Below, one piece after another: positions 56,412 to 64,000 of a stretch of 64,000 nt of DNA. Source of the stretch: an uncultured Planktomarina sp. (GTDB lineage: Bacteria > Pseudomonadota > Alphaproteobacteria > Rhodobacterales > Rhodobacteraceae). The notes beneath the pieces were generated by a model. It had not been told where the DNA came from and did not search any database. It saw only the letters and a program-made list of their open reading frames with translations. The first letter of the stretch is position 1, and every line of letters starts with the position of its first letter. Both the position numbers and the translations under genes were made by a program. The stretch covers positions 620,001-684,000 of the forward strand of contig CAJIZA010000001.1 in NCBI GenBank assembly GCA_905181815.1, read 5' to 3'.

Positions 56412-58067
56412 CTACACCCGTTCCATATCGTAATTTCCGCGCAGGCCCGTGCCATAGCGCTGCAAAGCGCCCTCTTGGCCCACTGCATTTGGACGGTTAA
56501 AGATCCAATTTTGCCAAGCAGTCAGACGACCAAAAATTCGCGTTTCCATCGTCTCGGGACCGGCAAACCGCAAATTGGCCTCCATCCCCGTCATGGCATC
56601 AGGGGAAAAGCTAGCACGTTCTTCCATGAAAATGCGCAGCTCATCATCCCAATCAATATCATCAAGGATCATTGTCATCAGGCCCAACGCATCGGCCTGC
56701 GCCGCGGCGAGTGGCACGCCGATCATGGCCTGCGCCTGCTCGACACGTTCAGGCTCGCCCAGAAACCGCGTTTGCAATCGAGTCAAATCATTACCCATGG
56801 GAAATCCGCCGAAATTGGCAGCCGACAGGCATATTTCAGCCTCGGGTCGTTCATCATCTTCAAACTCCCCCTCCATCATATAGGTCCGATCCGCCGCGAA
56901 GAGTATTTCTGACAAAAGGCCCGCGAAACACGAACCGTTTTCGATAAAGGCCGCCAAAGAGCGAGAGGTCACATCGATCCGCTTGAGCGTGCGTTTCCAG
57001 TAATGACGCATTTCGACCGCCAGCCAGTGATCGCTCGTGGCAATCACCGCCTCATGCGCCAAAAAGGCCGCGCCATCCCCTTGGGATTTAAACACCCAAA
57101 GACCGAGATCCATTTCGTTAAACCGCAGATGCAAAATCGCGTCCTCAAGCTCTCGGCAGAGCTTCAGCATATAGGCTTGATCACCCTGCGCTTGCAGCTC
57201 TGCGATATTGGCCGGAGCTGGGGCGGTCGGGCCTTTCAATGTAATCTCCGCCCGGCGGTGTGCGCGGTCCAAAGTCACATCAATATGCTCATAAACCATG
57301 CCAGCGTCCGTGATCTGCCGCTCAAGCGGGCCAAGCAAAACTCCCGGAGATGCAACGGCTTTGTCCGTGGCGGCTGCAAATTCCAAAGCGCGATCCTGAA
57401 CGGTTTGGTCAAATTTAGAATTGGCAATGACCTCATCGACCAAGCGCCAGTCTTTGGCACGTTTGCCCTTCACACCCTCTTCGATCGAGCAAAAGATATC
57501 AGCCAAATCGCGGCGCATTTTGCGCTTATCCGTGATGCGGGTCAAACCACCCGTACCTGGCAAAACCGCCAGCAATGGCACTTCGGGCAATCCCACAGCC
57601 GAGCTGCTGTCGTCTGTTAACATAATATAGTTGCACGCCAAGGCCAGCTCATAGCCCCCACCCGCACAGGCCCCTCTGATCGCCGCAATATATTTTTGGC
57701 TGCTATCGGCCTCCGCCGCCTCATAGGTGTTGCGGGTTTCATTGGTGAACTTACAGAAATTCACCTTATGGCTGTGGGCCGCTCCGCCCAACATGCGAAT
57801 GTTTGCCCCGGCGCAAAAGACTTTCTCTTTGCCCGATTGCATGACCACAACCTTCACTTCGGGATATTCAAAACGCATCCGCTGGACGATATCATTCAGC
57901 TCAATATCCACCCCGAGATCATAGGAATTCAATTTCAGCTCATAGCCCTCAAACAATCCGGCGGTCTCATCCACATCCATAATCAAATTGGCCACATCAC
58001 CGTGATAAGTTACACGCCAATGGCGATATTTGGCCGGATCAATCCGGAAATCTATGACTTGGGTCAT
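56412..58067 (-). CDS. boxC: 2,3-epoxybenzoyl-CoA dihydrolase BoxC
   Basis: The 551-residue crotonase-superfamily enzyme opens the epoxide and cleaves the ring of 2,3-epoxybenzoyl-CoA to 3,4-didehydroadipyl-CoA semialdehyde and formate. Landmarks are VFCAGANIRMLGG and IRGACAGGGYELALACNYIML (around residues 110-160), GLPEVPLLAVLPGTGGLTRITDKRK near 180, and the second crotonase-like half. The ATG at 58067 (MTQVIDFRIDPAKYRHW) fits known BoxC starts; an upstream in-frame start adds 22 unrelated residues. It is the first gene of the boxC-boxB-boxA segment and has its own upstream regulatory region. Confidence 0.93.
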   Translation of the reverse strand: MTQVIDFRIDPAKYRHWRVTYHGDVANLIMDVDETAGLFEGYELKLNSYDLGVDIELNDIVQRMRFEYPEVKVVVMQSGKEKVFCAGANIRMLGGAAHSHKVNFCKFTNETRNTYEAAEADSSQKYIAAIRGACAGGGYELALACNYIMLTDDSSSAVGLPEVPLLAVLPGTGGLTRITDKRKMRRDLADIFCSIEEGVKGKRAKDWRLVDEVIANSKFDQTVQDRALEFAAATDKAVASPGVLLGPLERQITDAGMVYEHIDVTLDRAHRRAEITLKGPTAPAPANIAELQAQGDQAYMLKLCRELEDAILHLRFNEMDLGLWVFKSQGDGAAFLAHEAVIATSDHWLAVEMRHYWKRTLKRIDVTSRSLAAFIENGSCFAGLLSEILFAADRTYMMEGEFEDDERPEAEICLSAANFGGFPMGNDLTRLQTRFLGEPERVEQAQAMIGVPLAAAQADALGLMTMILDDIDWDDELRIFMEERASFSPDAMTGMEANLRFAGPETMETRIFGRLTAWQNWIFNRPNAVGQEGALQRYGTGLRGNYDMERV

Positions 58068-58212
58068 GCAGGAAGCCCTTTTGTAGTTTATCTTTAGGCT
58101 AGAGAAGAGATCGTGCGAGGTAAACGATCTCATGCATAATAGAACATAAATTTACTCATTATTTTTCAATTACTTTAAAAATACTCAATCTCCGTTCATG
58201 GTAATTTATGCA
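58068..58212 (-). promoter_or_regulatory. Upstream regulatory region of boxC
   Basis: This 145-bp AT-rich gap separates boxC from the DUF309 gene and is the only sizeable gap in the benzoate block, so the boxC promoter must lie here. It has AT-rich blocks at 58141-58200 and TGCA tetramers at 58133 and 58209. I could not assign -35 and -10 with confidence. Confidence 0.6.
58107..58131. promoter_or_regulatory. Perfect inverted repeat upstream of boxC, candidate operator
   Basis: GAGATCGT and ACGATCTC are perfect 8-bp arms separated by 9 bases, ending 40 bases before the boxC start. The arm spacing fits binding of a dimeric helix-turn-helix protein to one face of DNA. BoxR encoded in the same operon is the obvious candidate; a 5'-UTR hairpin is the alternative. 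Confidence 0.6.
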
Positions 58213-58596
58213 CTATAATTCACCATGAATGCAGACCTCCACAGCCTCCAGACGTGCTACAATCCGAGAGATTTCTTGCCCCATAACCCGCGCCCCGGTC
58301 AGCTTTGTCAACAAACCGCGCACCATAATGCACAGGCGTTTCGCGGCCTTGGGACGCTGCATCTTGAGCTTAAGCTGCGCATTGGCGAGCTGGATCAAGG
58401 CCTGTAGAAGATGGCGCTCATCACTGCCTTCCTCCAGCGCCATCCAGACCGGCTCAAACAGCTCGTGAGCTTCCCAAAAATATCCGCACCGCAGAAAAAC
58501 TAGTCCTTTACAAAAGGCCTCGCTTTGCGCCAATTGCTCGGCGCTGCATACCTTTTTGTGCGGTAGCACATATGGGCTCGAACCGCCGCTCCGCAT
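58213..58596 (-). CDS. DUF309 domain protein
   Basis: The 127-residue protein carries the DUF309 signature LRCGYFWEAHELFEPVWMALEEGSDERHLLQALIQLANAQLKL, here spread over about residues 34-75: a helical pair with the EAHE-x4-W pattern. The function is unknown, but the family is small and soluble. It lies 57 bases downstream of the hydrolase gene and directly upstream of the boxC promoter region. The start at 58596 is uncertain; shorter versions beginning further in are possible. Confidence 0.75.
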   Translation of the reverse strand: MRSGGSSPYVLPHKKVCSAEQLAQSEAFCKGLVFLRCGYFWEAHELFEPVWMALEEGSDERHLLQALIQLANAQLKLKMQRPKAAKRLCIMVRGLLTKLTGARVMGQEISRIVARLEAVEVCIHGEL

Positions 58597-58653
58597 GGCG
58601 TGCCGTCAGTCCTGGAACATAGGCATGTTCCGGCAAATCTCGTTCCTCTCCCG

Positions 58654-59472
58654 TCAAGACCCGAGACCCGGAGTGACCCCCGAAGGGTCCAAATCTGCAC
58701 AAAAGCGCATGAGTTCCATCAAAACCCGATCTGGCCTCTCATAGCAGGGATCATGGCCACAACCGGGCAGAACAACCCGCTCAACCGGCGCGGGGCAACG
58801 GCGTTCAACTTCATCAATCTGCGCCAATGTGCCATATTGGTCCTCTGCCCCTTGAATAGCCAAAACAGGCACGCCTATATCCTCAAGCGCTTGTGAAACA
58901 TTCCAATTTTTAAACTCTGGATGCAGCCAGACATCATTCCAGCCACGAAAGCAATTGTCGGGATCGCCGTGATATTTCGCCAATCGTGACCGTAAATCAC
59001 CGCTGTCAAACGCCTGTTGTGCACGCGCGATTTCGCGCAGACCAATTTCTTCGGTGAAAAAATGCGGCGCGATAGTGACAAGGCCGCGCAGCCGCGGATC
59101 TTGCACAGTTCCAGCATAGATCGCCGCAATCGTGGCCCCATCACTATGGCCCATCAAAAGGCCGCGTTCAAACCCGATAGCGTTCAGAACCTCAGGCAGT
59201 ACCACGCGTGCCTCGCGGGTCATGTAGTCCAAAGGGCGCGGCAGAACGGCCAGGTCAGAGCCTCCATAGCCCGCCCGCGAATAGGCGCAGACCCCCCAGC
59301 CCGTCGCGGTACTGAGCCGCGCGGGAAAGTCCCGCCAAAGATCGCGAGACCCCAGCCCCTCATGCAGCAACACCACTGTCGGCGCCTCAGCAGTCGCCGG
59401 TCCTAGGCAGCCATATTCCAGCGCATTGCCCCCTGCCTCCAACAGCCCCAAATCTGCCCATCGGGCACTCAC
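58654..59472 (-). CDS. Alpha/beta hydrolase
   Basis: The 272-residue hydrolase has the oxyanion region VVLLHEGLGSRDLWRDF, the nucleophile elbow GHSDGA at about residue 108-113, and a catalytic Asp/His pair in GAEDQYG and GCGHDP near residues 214 and 244. It starts with GTG in a 4-base GTGA overlap with the bclA stop, which fixes the start and couples it to benzoate activation. It may hydrolyse a ring-cleavage lactone, an ester precursor of benzoate, or a CoA ester. Which one cannot be read from sequence. Confidence 0.82.
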   Translation of the reverse strand: MSARWADLGLLEAGGNALEYGCLGPATAEAPTVVLLHEGLGSRDLWRDFPARLSTATGWGVCAYSRAGYGGSDLAVLPRPLDYMTREARVVLPEVLNAIGFERGLLMGHSDGATIAAIYAGTVQDPRLRGLVTIAPHFFTEEIGLREIARAQQAFDSGDLRSRLAKYHGDPDNCFRGWNDVWLHPEFKNWNVSQALEDIGVPVLAIQGAEDQYGTLAQIDEVERRCPAPVERVVLPGCGHDPCYERPDRVLMELMRFCADLDPSGVTPGLGS

Positions 59473-61004
59473 AGGCGGCTACGCAGTTTGAAGCGTTGGA
59501 TTTTACCCGTGGCCGTTTTCGGCAAATCGTCTATGATCTCGATCCATCGCGGATACTTCCACTTGCCAATTTTGTCTTTGATAAACGCGCGGATGCCCGC
59601 CACCGCCTCCGGTCCATGCCCAGGTTTGAGCACCACAAAGGCCTTGGGCTTTTCCAAGTCATCCTCATCACGATGGGCCACCACAGCGGCCTCCAATACT
59701 GCTGGAAACTCGACCAGGGCCTGCTCAATCTCAAATGGGCTGACCCAGATACCAGAGACCTTGAAAATATCATCAGTGCGCCCACAATAGATAAAGCGGC
59801 CCGCCACACTGCGTTCATATTTATCACCTGTGCGAGTCCATTCCCCTTCGAAGGTTCGGCGAGTTTTGTCGCGTTGGTTCCAGTAATCAGCTGCGGCAGA
59901 TCCGCCTCGCACCAAAAGCTCCCCGACAACGCCAGTGTCGACCTCGGCGCCATCCTCATCGACAAGCCGAACCTCATAGCCCGGAACCGCCGTACCCGAT
60001 GTCCCATAATGTACGTCTCCTGGCCGGTTGGAGAGAAAAATATGCAACATTTCAGTTGATCCAACCCCGTCGATGATATCGAGGCCCATAAGATCACGCC
60101 ACTTGCGGCCAATTTCAGCCGGCAGCGCCTCTCCAGCTGAGGTGCAGCAGCGCAGCGGCACCCTAGGTGGCGCCCCGTCCGTCTCCCACTTATGCAGCAG
60201 AGAGGCAAAGAGCGTCGGCACACCGTAGTAAACTGTGGGCTGATAGGTCTCTAAAATATGGCTCACAGTGTCAGGCGTAGGCCGGCCATTATACAACAAG
60301 CTGGTGGCCCCAACCGACATGGGAAAGGACATGCCATTGCCCAGCCCATACGCAAAAAACAATTTGGCAGCCGAAAACACCTTGTCTTGTTCTTGAATAT
60401 CCAAAACTTGCCGGGCGAATGTGTCGCAGGTCTGGCGCAATGCGGAATGCACGTGCCGTACGCCCTTCGGCGCGCCAGTTGAACCAGATGAATAGAGCCA
60501 AAATGCGATTTCATCGCCAGAGCAATCCAGCGTCTCTGCTGGCGTGGTCCCCGCCACAAACGCCTCCCAAGACAGGGTTCCCGCCGGTGCCTCTGAGCCG
60601 ATTACAACAACCTGGCGCAGATGCGGTGATTCTTGAACCGCTGGCGCAACCACGTCCCAGAGCTCTTGCGAGACAAAGGCAATCGCAGCCCGGCTGTCGC
60701 GGAGAATGGCGCTGTAGGCATCGCTGGATAATAATGTGTTGAGCGCAACCGGCACAACACCCGCCTTCAGCGTACCCCAAAAAATCTGCGGAAACTCGAT
60801 TTGATCAAGCACAAACATCGCCGCGCGCGCTTCGCGGGAAATGCCTGAACGAACCAAGGCATCGGCCACTTGGCCCGCCCCATTGGCCAGCGCCCCATAG
60901 GTCAGCTGCCGCCCACCCTCCCAGGCTTCCTCAAATGCGGTTTTCGCGCCGCGCCCCTCTGCAATGTGCCGATCCACAAACCAATGCGCCGCGTTGCCCG
61001 TCAT
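59469..61004 (-). CDS. bclA: Benzoate-CoA ligase
   Basis: The 511-residue adenylate-forming enzyme converts benzoate, ATP and CoA to benzoyl-CoA, the entry step of the box pathway. It has the AMP-binding signature YSSGSTGAPKGVRHVH at about residues 167-182, GYEVRLVDEDGAEV, the YCGRTDDIFKVSG hinge and the C-terminal catalytic Lys in KTATGKIQRFKLR. The ATG at 61004 is preceded by a strong GGGAGGAG Shine-Dalgarno and sits in an ATGA overlap with the upstream cyclo-ligase frame. The aliphatic N-terminus MTGNAAHWFVDRH is typical of the family. Confidence 0.92.
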   Translation of the reverse strand: MTGNAAHWFVDRHIAEGRGAKTAFEEAWEGGRQLTYGALANGAGQVADALVRSGISREARAAMFVLDQIEFPQIFWGTLKAGVVPVALNTLLSSDAYSAILRDSRAAIAFVSQELWDVVAPAVQESPHLRQVVVIGSEAPAGTLSWEAFVAGTTPAETLDCSGDEIAFWLYSSGSTGAPKGVRHVHSALRQTCDTFARQVLDIQEQDKVFSAAKLFFAYGLGNGMSFPMSVGATSLLYNGRPTPDTVSHILETYQPTVYYGVPTLFASLLHKWETDGAPPRVPLRCCTSAGEALPAEIGRKWRDLMGLDIIDGVGSTEMLHIFLSNRPGDVHYGTSGTAVPGYEVRLVDEDGAEVDTGVVGELLVRGGSAAADYWNQRDKTRRTFEGEWTRTGDKYERSVAGRFIYCGRTDDIFKVSGIWVSPFEIEQALVEFPAVLEAAVVAHRDEDDLEKPKAFVVLKPGHGPEAVAGIRAFIKDKIGKWKYPRWIEIIDDLPKTATGKIQRFKLRSRL

Positions 61005-61810
61005 GATAAGATCTCCTCCCAAAGAGCGTTGAACCGAGCGGTACCGCAAATTGCTGTCCAGCCCGATCTGCCGCCAGGCTTGGGCCAGCTCTTGCCAGGA
61101 CCCTCAGTTTTATAGGAGCATATGAAATTTGGAGCCGCCCGCAACCCAGCTGACCGCCAGCACCGTAAATCCACATTTTGTCCTATGGTTCGCCAGGGGT
61201 GCGGATTGCACAAGAAAGAGACATCCAAAAACCAAGCTGGGCATAAGATTACCCGAGGGAATTGCACGATCCGATCTTCCGTCACGATCATGTCAAGGGG
61301 TTGATCCGTGGGCTCTAAAGGCAGCGCCTCAGCCTGTTGCGCATTGAAGGCAAAGCCAATGGCCAACACCGGACCACGGGCCCGCAGCCCCTCCAGAGTG
61401 CGATCATAAAACCCGCCACCATAGCCAAGACGCCCGCCCTGCGCGTCCCAAGCCACAAGCGGCACAATCACAATCTCTGGCACCATCCATGTGATTTCAG
61501 CCGGAATTAGCGCCTTAAACGCCCCCTCAACCATCGGCATGCCGGGTACATAGAGCGCAAAACGCAAAGGCGCCCCGGCCGCCTCAATCACGGGCAGGCC
61601 GACCGGTCCATGGGCTGAAGCCTCTGCAAAAGCCGGAGATGGGTCAATTTCCGTACCGATGGGTATAAATCCTGCCACCGGCGCGCCACGATAACTGGCC
61701 AAAACATCCGACAGAACACCAGCGCTTGCCCCGCTTTGCGCCGAATGGGCCTGTTTGCGTCGGGCAAAAGCCGCGCGCCTTGCCTCTGTCTTTTGCGTCT
61801 CTAAATTCAC
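61001..61810 (-). CDS. 5-formyltetrahydrofolate cyclo-ligase with an abnormal 80-residue C-terminal extension
   Basis: The first 187 residues of this 269-residue frame are a normal cyclo-ligase, with the ATP/folate-site motifs VPLVAWDAQGGRLGYGGGFYDR (around residues 117-137) and the usual end DMIVTEDRIVQFP. Family proteins stop at about this point. Here the frame continues through about 80 Cys/Trp/Pro-rich residues with no family resemblance, to a TGA that overlaps the bclA ATG. In the +1 frame a TAA lies at 61249-61251, right at the expected end, so a one-base indel would explain the extension. The gene overlaps mgtE by 4 bases. Confidence 0.85.
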   Translation of the reverse strand: MNLETQKTEARRAAFARRKQAHSAQSGASAGVLSDVLASYRGAPVAGFIPIGTEIDPSPAFAEASAHGPVGLPVIEAAGAPLRFALYVPGMPMVEGAFKALIPAEITWMVPEIVIVPLVAWDAQGGRLGYGGGFYDRTLEGLRARGPVLAIGFAFNAQQAEALPLEPTDQPLDMIVTEDRIVQFPRVILCPAWFLDVSFLCNPHPWRTIGQNVDLRCWRSAGLRAAPNFICSYKTEGPGKSWPKPGGRSGWTAICGTARFNALWEEILS

Positions 61811-63180
61811 AATAACATCCAGGCCGCAAGCCCCAGAAAGGCGAAAAAGCCAACCACATCGGTCATAGTGGTCACAAAGGCACCCGAGGCCAAAGCCGGG
61901 TCGATGCCAATTTTCTCCAACGCCACCGGGATCACCGTACCAGCCAGCCCCGCCACGACCATATTAAGCACCATGGCCAGCGCCAGGACCCAACCAATGA
62001 TCGAAGAGCCAAACCAAAAATATCCGATAAAACCCAGAACCAGCGCAAAGATCATGCCATTGAGCAGCCCTACCAGGACTTCACGACGGATAATCCGCCA
62101 GACATTGGAGGTGGTCAAATCTTTGGTCGCAATGGCCCGCACCGCCACGGTGAGCGACTGTGTGCCTGCATTGCCACCCATCGATGCGACAATCGGCATC
62201 AGAACTGCGAGCGCCACGAATTGCGCAATCGTGGCTTCGAACATAGAAATTACCAAAGAGGCGATAATCGCTGTCGCCAGGTTCACCGCCAGCCAAGGCA
62301 AACGGCCGCGTGTCGTTTCCAAAACACGGTCCGACAGTGAGCCTTCCCCAACCCCCGCCAGACGCATCATATCCTCTTCATATTCCTCATCGAGCACGAT
62401 CATTGCGTCGTCAATGGTGATCACCCCAACAAGTCGACCATCGGCGTCCACAACCGGGGCAGAAATGAGATGATATTGATTAAACGCATAGGCCACATCT
62501 TTTTCCGGCTGATCGACTGGAATGGTGCGAAAACTGTCTTCTGAAATCTCAAGCATCGGCGTGGCGCGCTTGGTGCCCAAAAGCTTTCCAAGTGTGACAT
62601 AGCCCGTGGGACGCAGACGTGGGTCGATGAGGATCATATGGTAAAACTGTTCGGGCAAATTTTCTTGTCGGCGCAGGTAGTCAATCGCTTGACCTACGTT
62701 CCAATGCTCTGGCGCCATGACGACTTCGCGCTGCATCAAGCGGCCGGCCGATTCCTCTGGGAAAGACAGGGATTGCTCAACAACAACCCGTTCCGCATCA
62801 TCCAATGCGCCAAGGATGGCCTCTTGTTGTGGCTCGTCGAGATCTTCGAGCAGATCAACCACATCGTCGGAGTCCAGGTCGCGCACCGCAACGGCAAGCT
62901 CTGCAGCGTCCAGCCCATCGATAATATCTTCACGGATGCTATCGTCCAGCTCCGACAGCACATCGCCATCAATGCCATCTTTCCACAGGCGCAAAATACC
63001 CGCACGAATGGAGTCGCTCACCTGCTCTAAAAGGTCAGCAATATCAGCCGGGTGCAAAGGGTCAAGCAGCGTATGGAGCCGCCGCGCATCTTCATGTTCC
63101 ACCGCCCCACGCACATCAGATACCCTTTGGGCATCCAAAACATCGCTCGGCTCGACGGAGGTTTCATAAAGATCTGTCAT
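61807..63180 (-). CDS. mgtE: Magnesium transporter MgtE
   Basis: The 457-residue protein has the MgtE N domain (LLDPLHPADIADLLEQ and acidic helices, residues about 30-130), two CBS domains (about 135-260, including RLVGVITIDDAMIVLDEEYEEDM) and a five-helix membrane domain from about 290 (GRLPWLAVNLATAIIASLVI, then VASMGGNAGTQSLTV). It imports Mg2+ with cytoplasmic gating. It is divergent from guanine deaminase across 71 bases and ends 4 bases inside the cyclo-ligase gene. Confidence 0.92.
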   Translation of the reverse strand: MTDLYETSVEPSDVLDAQRVSDVRGAVEHEDARRLHTLLDPLHPADIADLLEQVSDSIRAGILRLWKDGIDGDVLSELDDSIREDIIDGLDAAELAVAVRDLDSDDVVDLLEDLDEPQQEAILGALDDAERVVVEQSLSFPEESAGRLMQREVVMAPEHWNVGQAIDYLRRQENLPEQFYHMILIDPRLRPTGYVTLGKLLGTKRATPMLEISEDSFRTIPVDQPEKDVAYAFNQYHLISAPVVDADGRLVGVITIDDAMIVLDEEYEEDMMRLAGVGEGSLSDRVLETTRGRLPWLAVNLATAIIASLVISMFEATIAQFVALAVLMPIVASMGGNAGTQSLTVAVRAIATKDLTTSNVWRIIRREVLVGLLNGMIFALVLGFIGYFWFGSSIIGWVLALAMVLNMVVAGLAGTVIPVALEKIGIDPALASGAFVTTMTDVVGFFAFLGLAAWMLL

Positions 63181-63251
63181 ACCTGCCTTTACGAAGTCTC
63201 ATTTCATATGACAAGATAAAGCCATGTAAAAGAATTTTTGGACTGCTTTTC

Positions 63252-64000
63252 ATGACCGACACACTTCTCCTCGGACAAACCCTTTGTTTCACCGGTGATC
63301 CCTTCAAGGCCACCTGGCCGGAGGTCACCTCGCACAGGCGAGATGGCGCTGTTTTGCTGCGGGGCGGAAAAATTGCCAAGGTCGGTACGCGTACGGCGCT
63401 CTGTCAAGCCCATCCGCAGGCCAATATTGTAGATTACGGTACGGATTTAATCGTTCCGGGCTTTGTCGATACCCATGTGCATTACCCTCAAACCGCCATC
63501 ATCGCCAGCTGGGGCAAGCGATTGATTGACTGGCTGAACAGCTATACATTCCCAGAGGAGATACGTCTGGCGGATCCCAATTACGCCACCATAATCGCCA
63601 GACGCTATTTCGACATTGCTCTAAGCCATGGCACGACGACCATGGCCAGCTATTGCACCACCGCTCCTGTTTCTGTCACCGCCTATTTTGAGGAAGCCGA
63701 GGCGCGCGGAATGCGCGTGGTGGGAGGCAAGACCTGTATGGACCGCAATGCGCCAGAAGGTCTGATAGACACAGCACAGTCGGCTTATGATGACAGCAAA
63801 GATTTGATCGATACGTGGCACGGCCGGGGCCGCTTGAGCTATGCCATCACCCCCCGGTTTTCGCCGACTTCAACGCCAGAACAGCTCGCCGCCCTGGGTG
63901 GGTTATGGCAGGAACGCCCGGACTGCTTGATGCAAACTCACCTATCCGAGCAAACCGAAGAAATCGCCTGGGTGCGCAGCCTGTTTCCAGAGGCCCGCGA
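63252..64000 (+). CDS. guaD: Guanine deaminase, 3' end outside window
   Basis: The first 249 residues of an amidohydrolase-superfamily enzyme are present and the frame is open to the edge. Seen are the metal motif VPGFVDTHVHYPQT at about residues 67-80, SWGKRLIDWLNSYTFPEE, the TTTMASYCT strand, ITPRFSPTSTPEQL and MQTHLSEQTEEI. This is the guanine deaminase pattern, which converts guanine to xanthine. The start ATG at 63252 is divergent from mgtE. The catalytic C-terminal Asp/His segment is beyond the window. Confidence 0.9.
   Translation, partial: MTDTLLLGQTLCFTGDPFKATWPEVTSHRRDGAVLLRGGKIAKVGTRTALCQAHPQANIVDYGTDLIVPGFVDTHVHYPQTAIIASWGKRLIDWLNSYTFPEEIRLADPNYATIIARRYFDIALSHGTTTMASYCTTAPVSVTAYFEEAEARGMRVVGGKTCMDRNAPEGLIDTAQSAYDDSKDLIDTWHGRGRLSYAITPRFSPTSTPEQLAALGGLWQERPDCLMQTHLSEQTEEIAWVRSLFPEAR

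Overview
The window is a gene-dense, mid-GC alphaproteobacterial chromosome segment. Gene content points to the Roseobacter group of Rhodobacteraceae: a heterotetrameric sarcosine oxidase operon, a DmdA-type DMSP demethylase, ccmI-ruvX-DUF1289, a sorbitol dehydrogenase close to SmoS, a LysM/Ig-type acidic envelope protein, and the aerobic benzoyl-CoA (box) pathway. The genus is inference; a Planktomarina-like or other pelagic lineage would fit the many osmolyte-catabolism genes. I saw no rRNA, tRNA, CRISPR array, insertion sequence or phage gene.

Layout. 1-3.6 kb: an acidic envelope protein cut by the window edge, a LOG-family hydrolase, a RarD-type exporter and Fe superoxide dismutase. 3.6-8.9 kb: the sarcosine oxidase operon soxB-soxD-soxA-soxG on the minus strand. 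9.1-11 kb: ccmI-ruvX-DUF1289. 11-13.7 kb: a minus-strand dus-tauE-dioxygenase operon. 13.9-26.7 kb: single metabolic genes (CurA-like reductase, MFS transporter, sorbitol dehydrogenase, aromatic-type FAD monooxygenase, YtoQ, glycerate kinase, CMD protein, FadH-like reductase, ThDP enzyme, a truncated glycosyltransferase, GMC/choline dehydrogenase). 26.9-30.1 kb: a 3-oxoacid CoA-transferase pair and dmdA.

30.3-45.2 kb is the least explained and most system-like part. A tightly coupled plus-strand operon (hyuA-hyuB-FAD oxidoreductase-uronate-dehydrogenase-like SDR) is followed by a DUF1989 gene on the opposite strand. Next comes a coupled diaminopropionate-lyase-like, M24 hydrolase and Asp/Glu-racemase-like trio. 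A convergent PotADBC-type ABC importer with enlarged permeases closes the region; hairpins flank its binding-protein gene. I propose that this region imports and breaks down one unidentified nitrogenous, perhaps cyclic amide or ectoine-like, compound.

45.5-50.1 kb holds a flavin reductase, an AT-rich gap, yebC, a 39-residue membrane peptide, a YmdB phosphodiesterase fused in frame to an EamA transporter, and an OsmC protein. 50.2-61.0 kb is the benzoate block on the minus strand: boxC-boxB-boxA-thioesterase-boxR-fadB/J-like behind a promoter region with a perfect inverted repeat, and upstream of it bclA-hydrolase-DUF309. Together they activate benzoate to benzoyl-CoA, epoxidise it, cleave the ring and begin beta-oxidation; no boxD is in the window. 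61.0-64 kb: a 5-formyl-THF cyclo-ligase with an abnormal C-terminal extension, mgtE, and a partial guanine deaminase.

Two read-through events (YmdB-EamA and the cyclo-ligase) and one truncated gene suggest recent small indels, either real or from sequencing.
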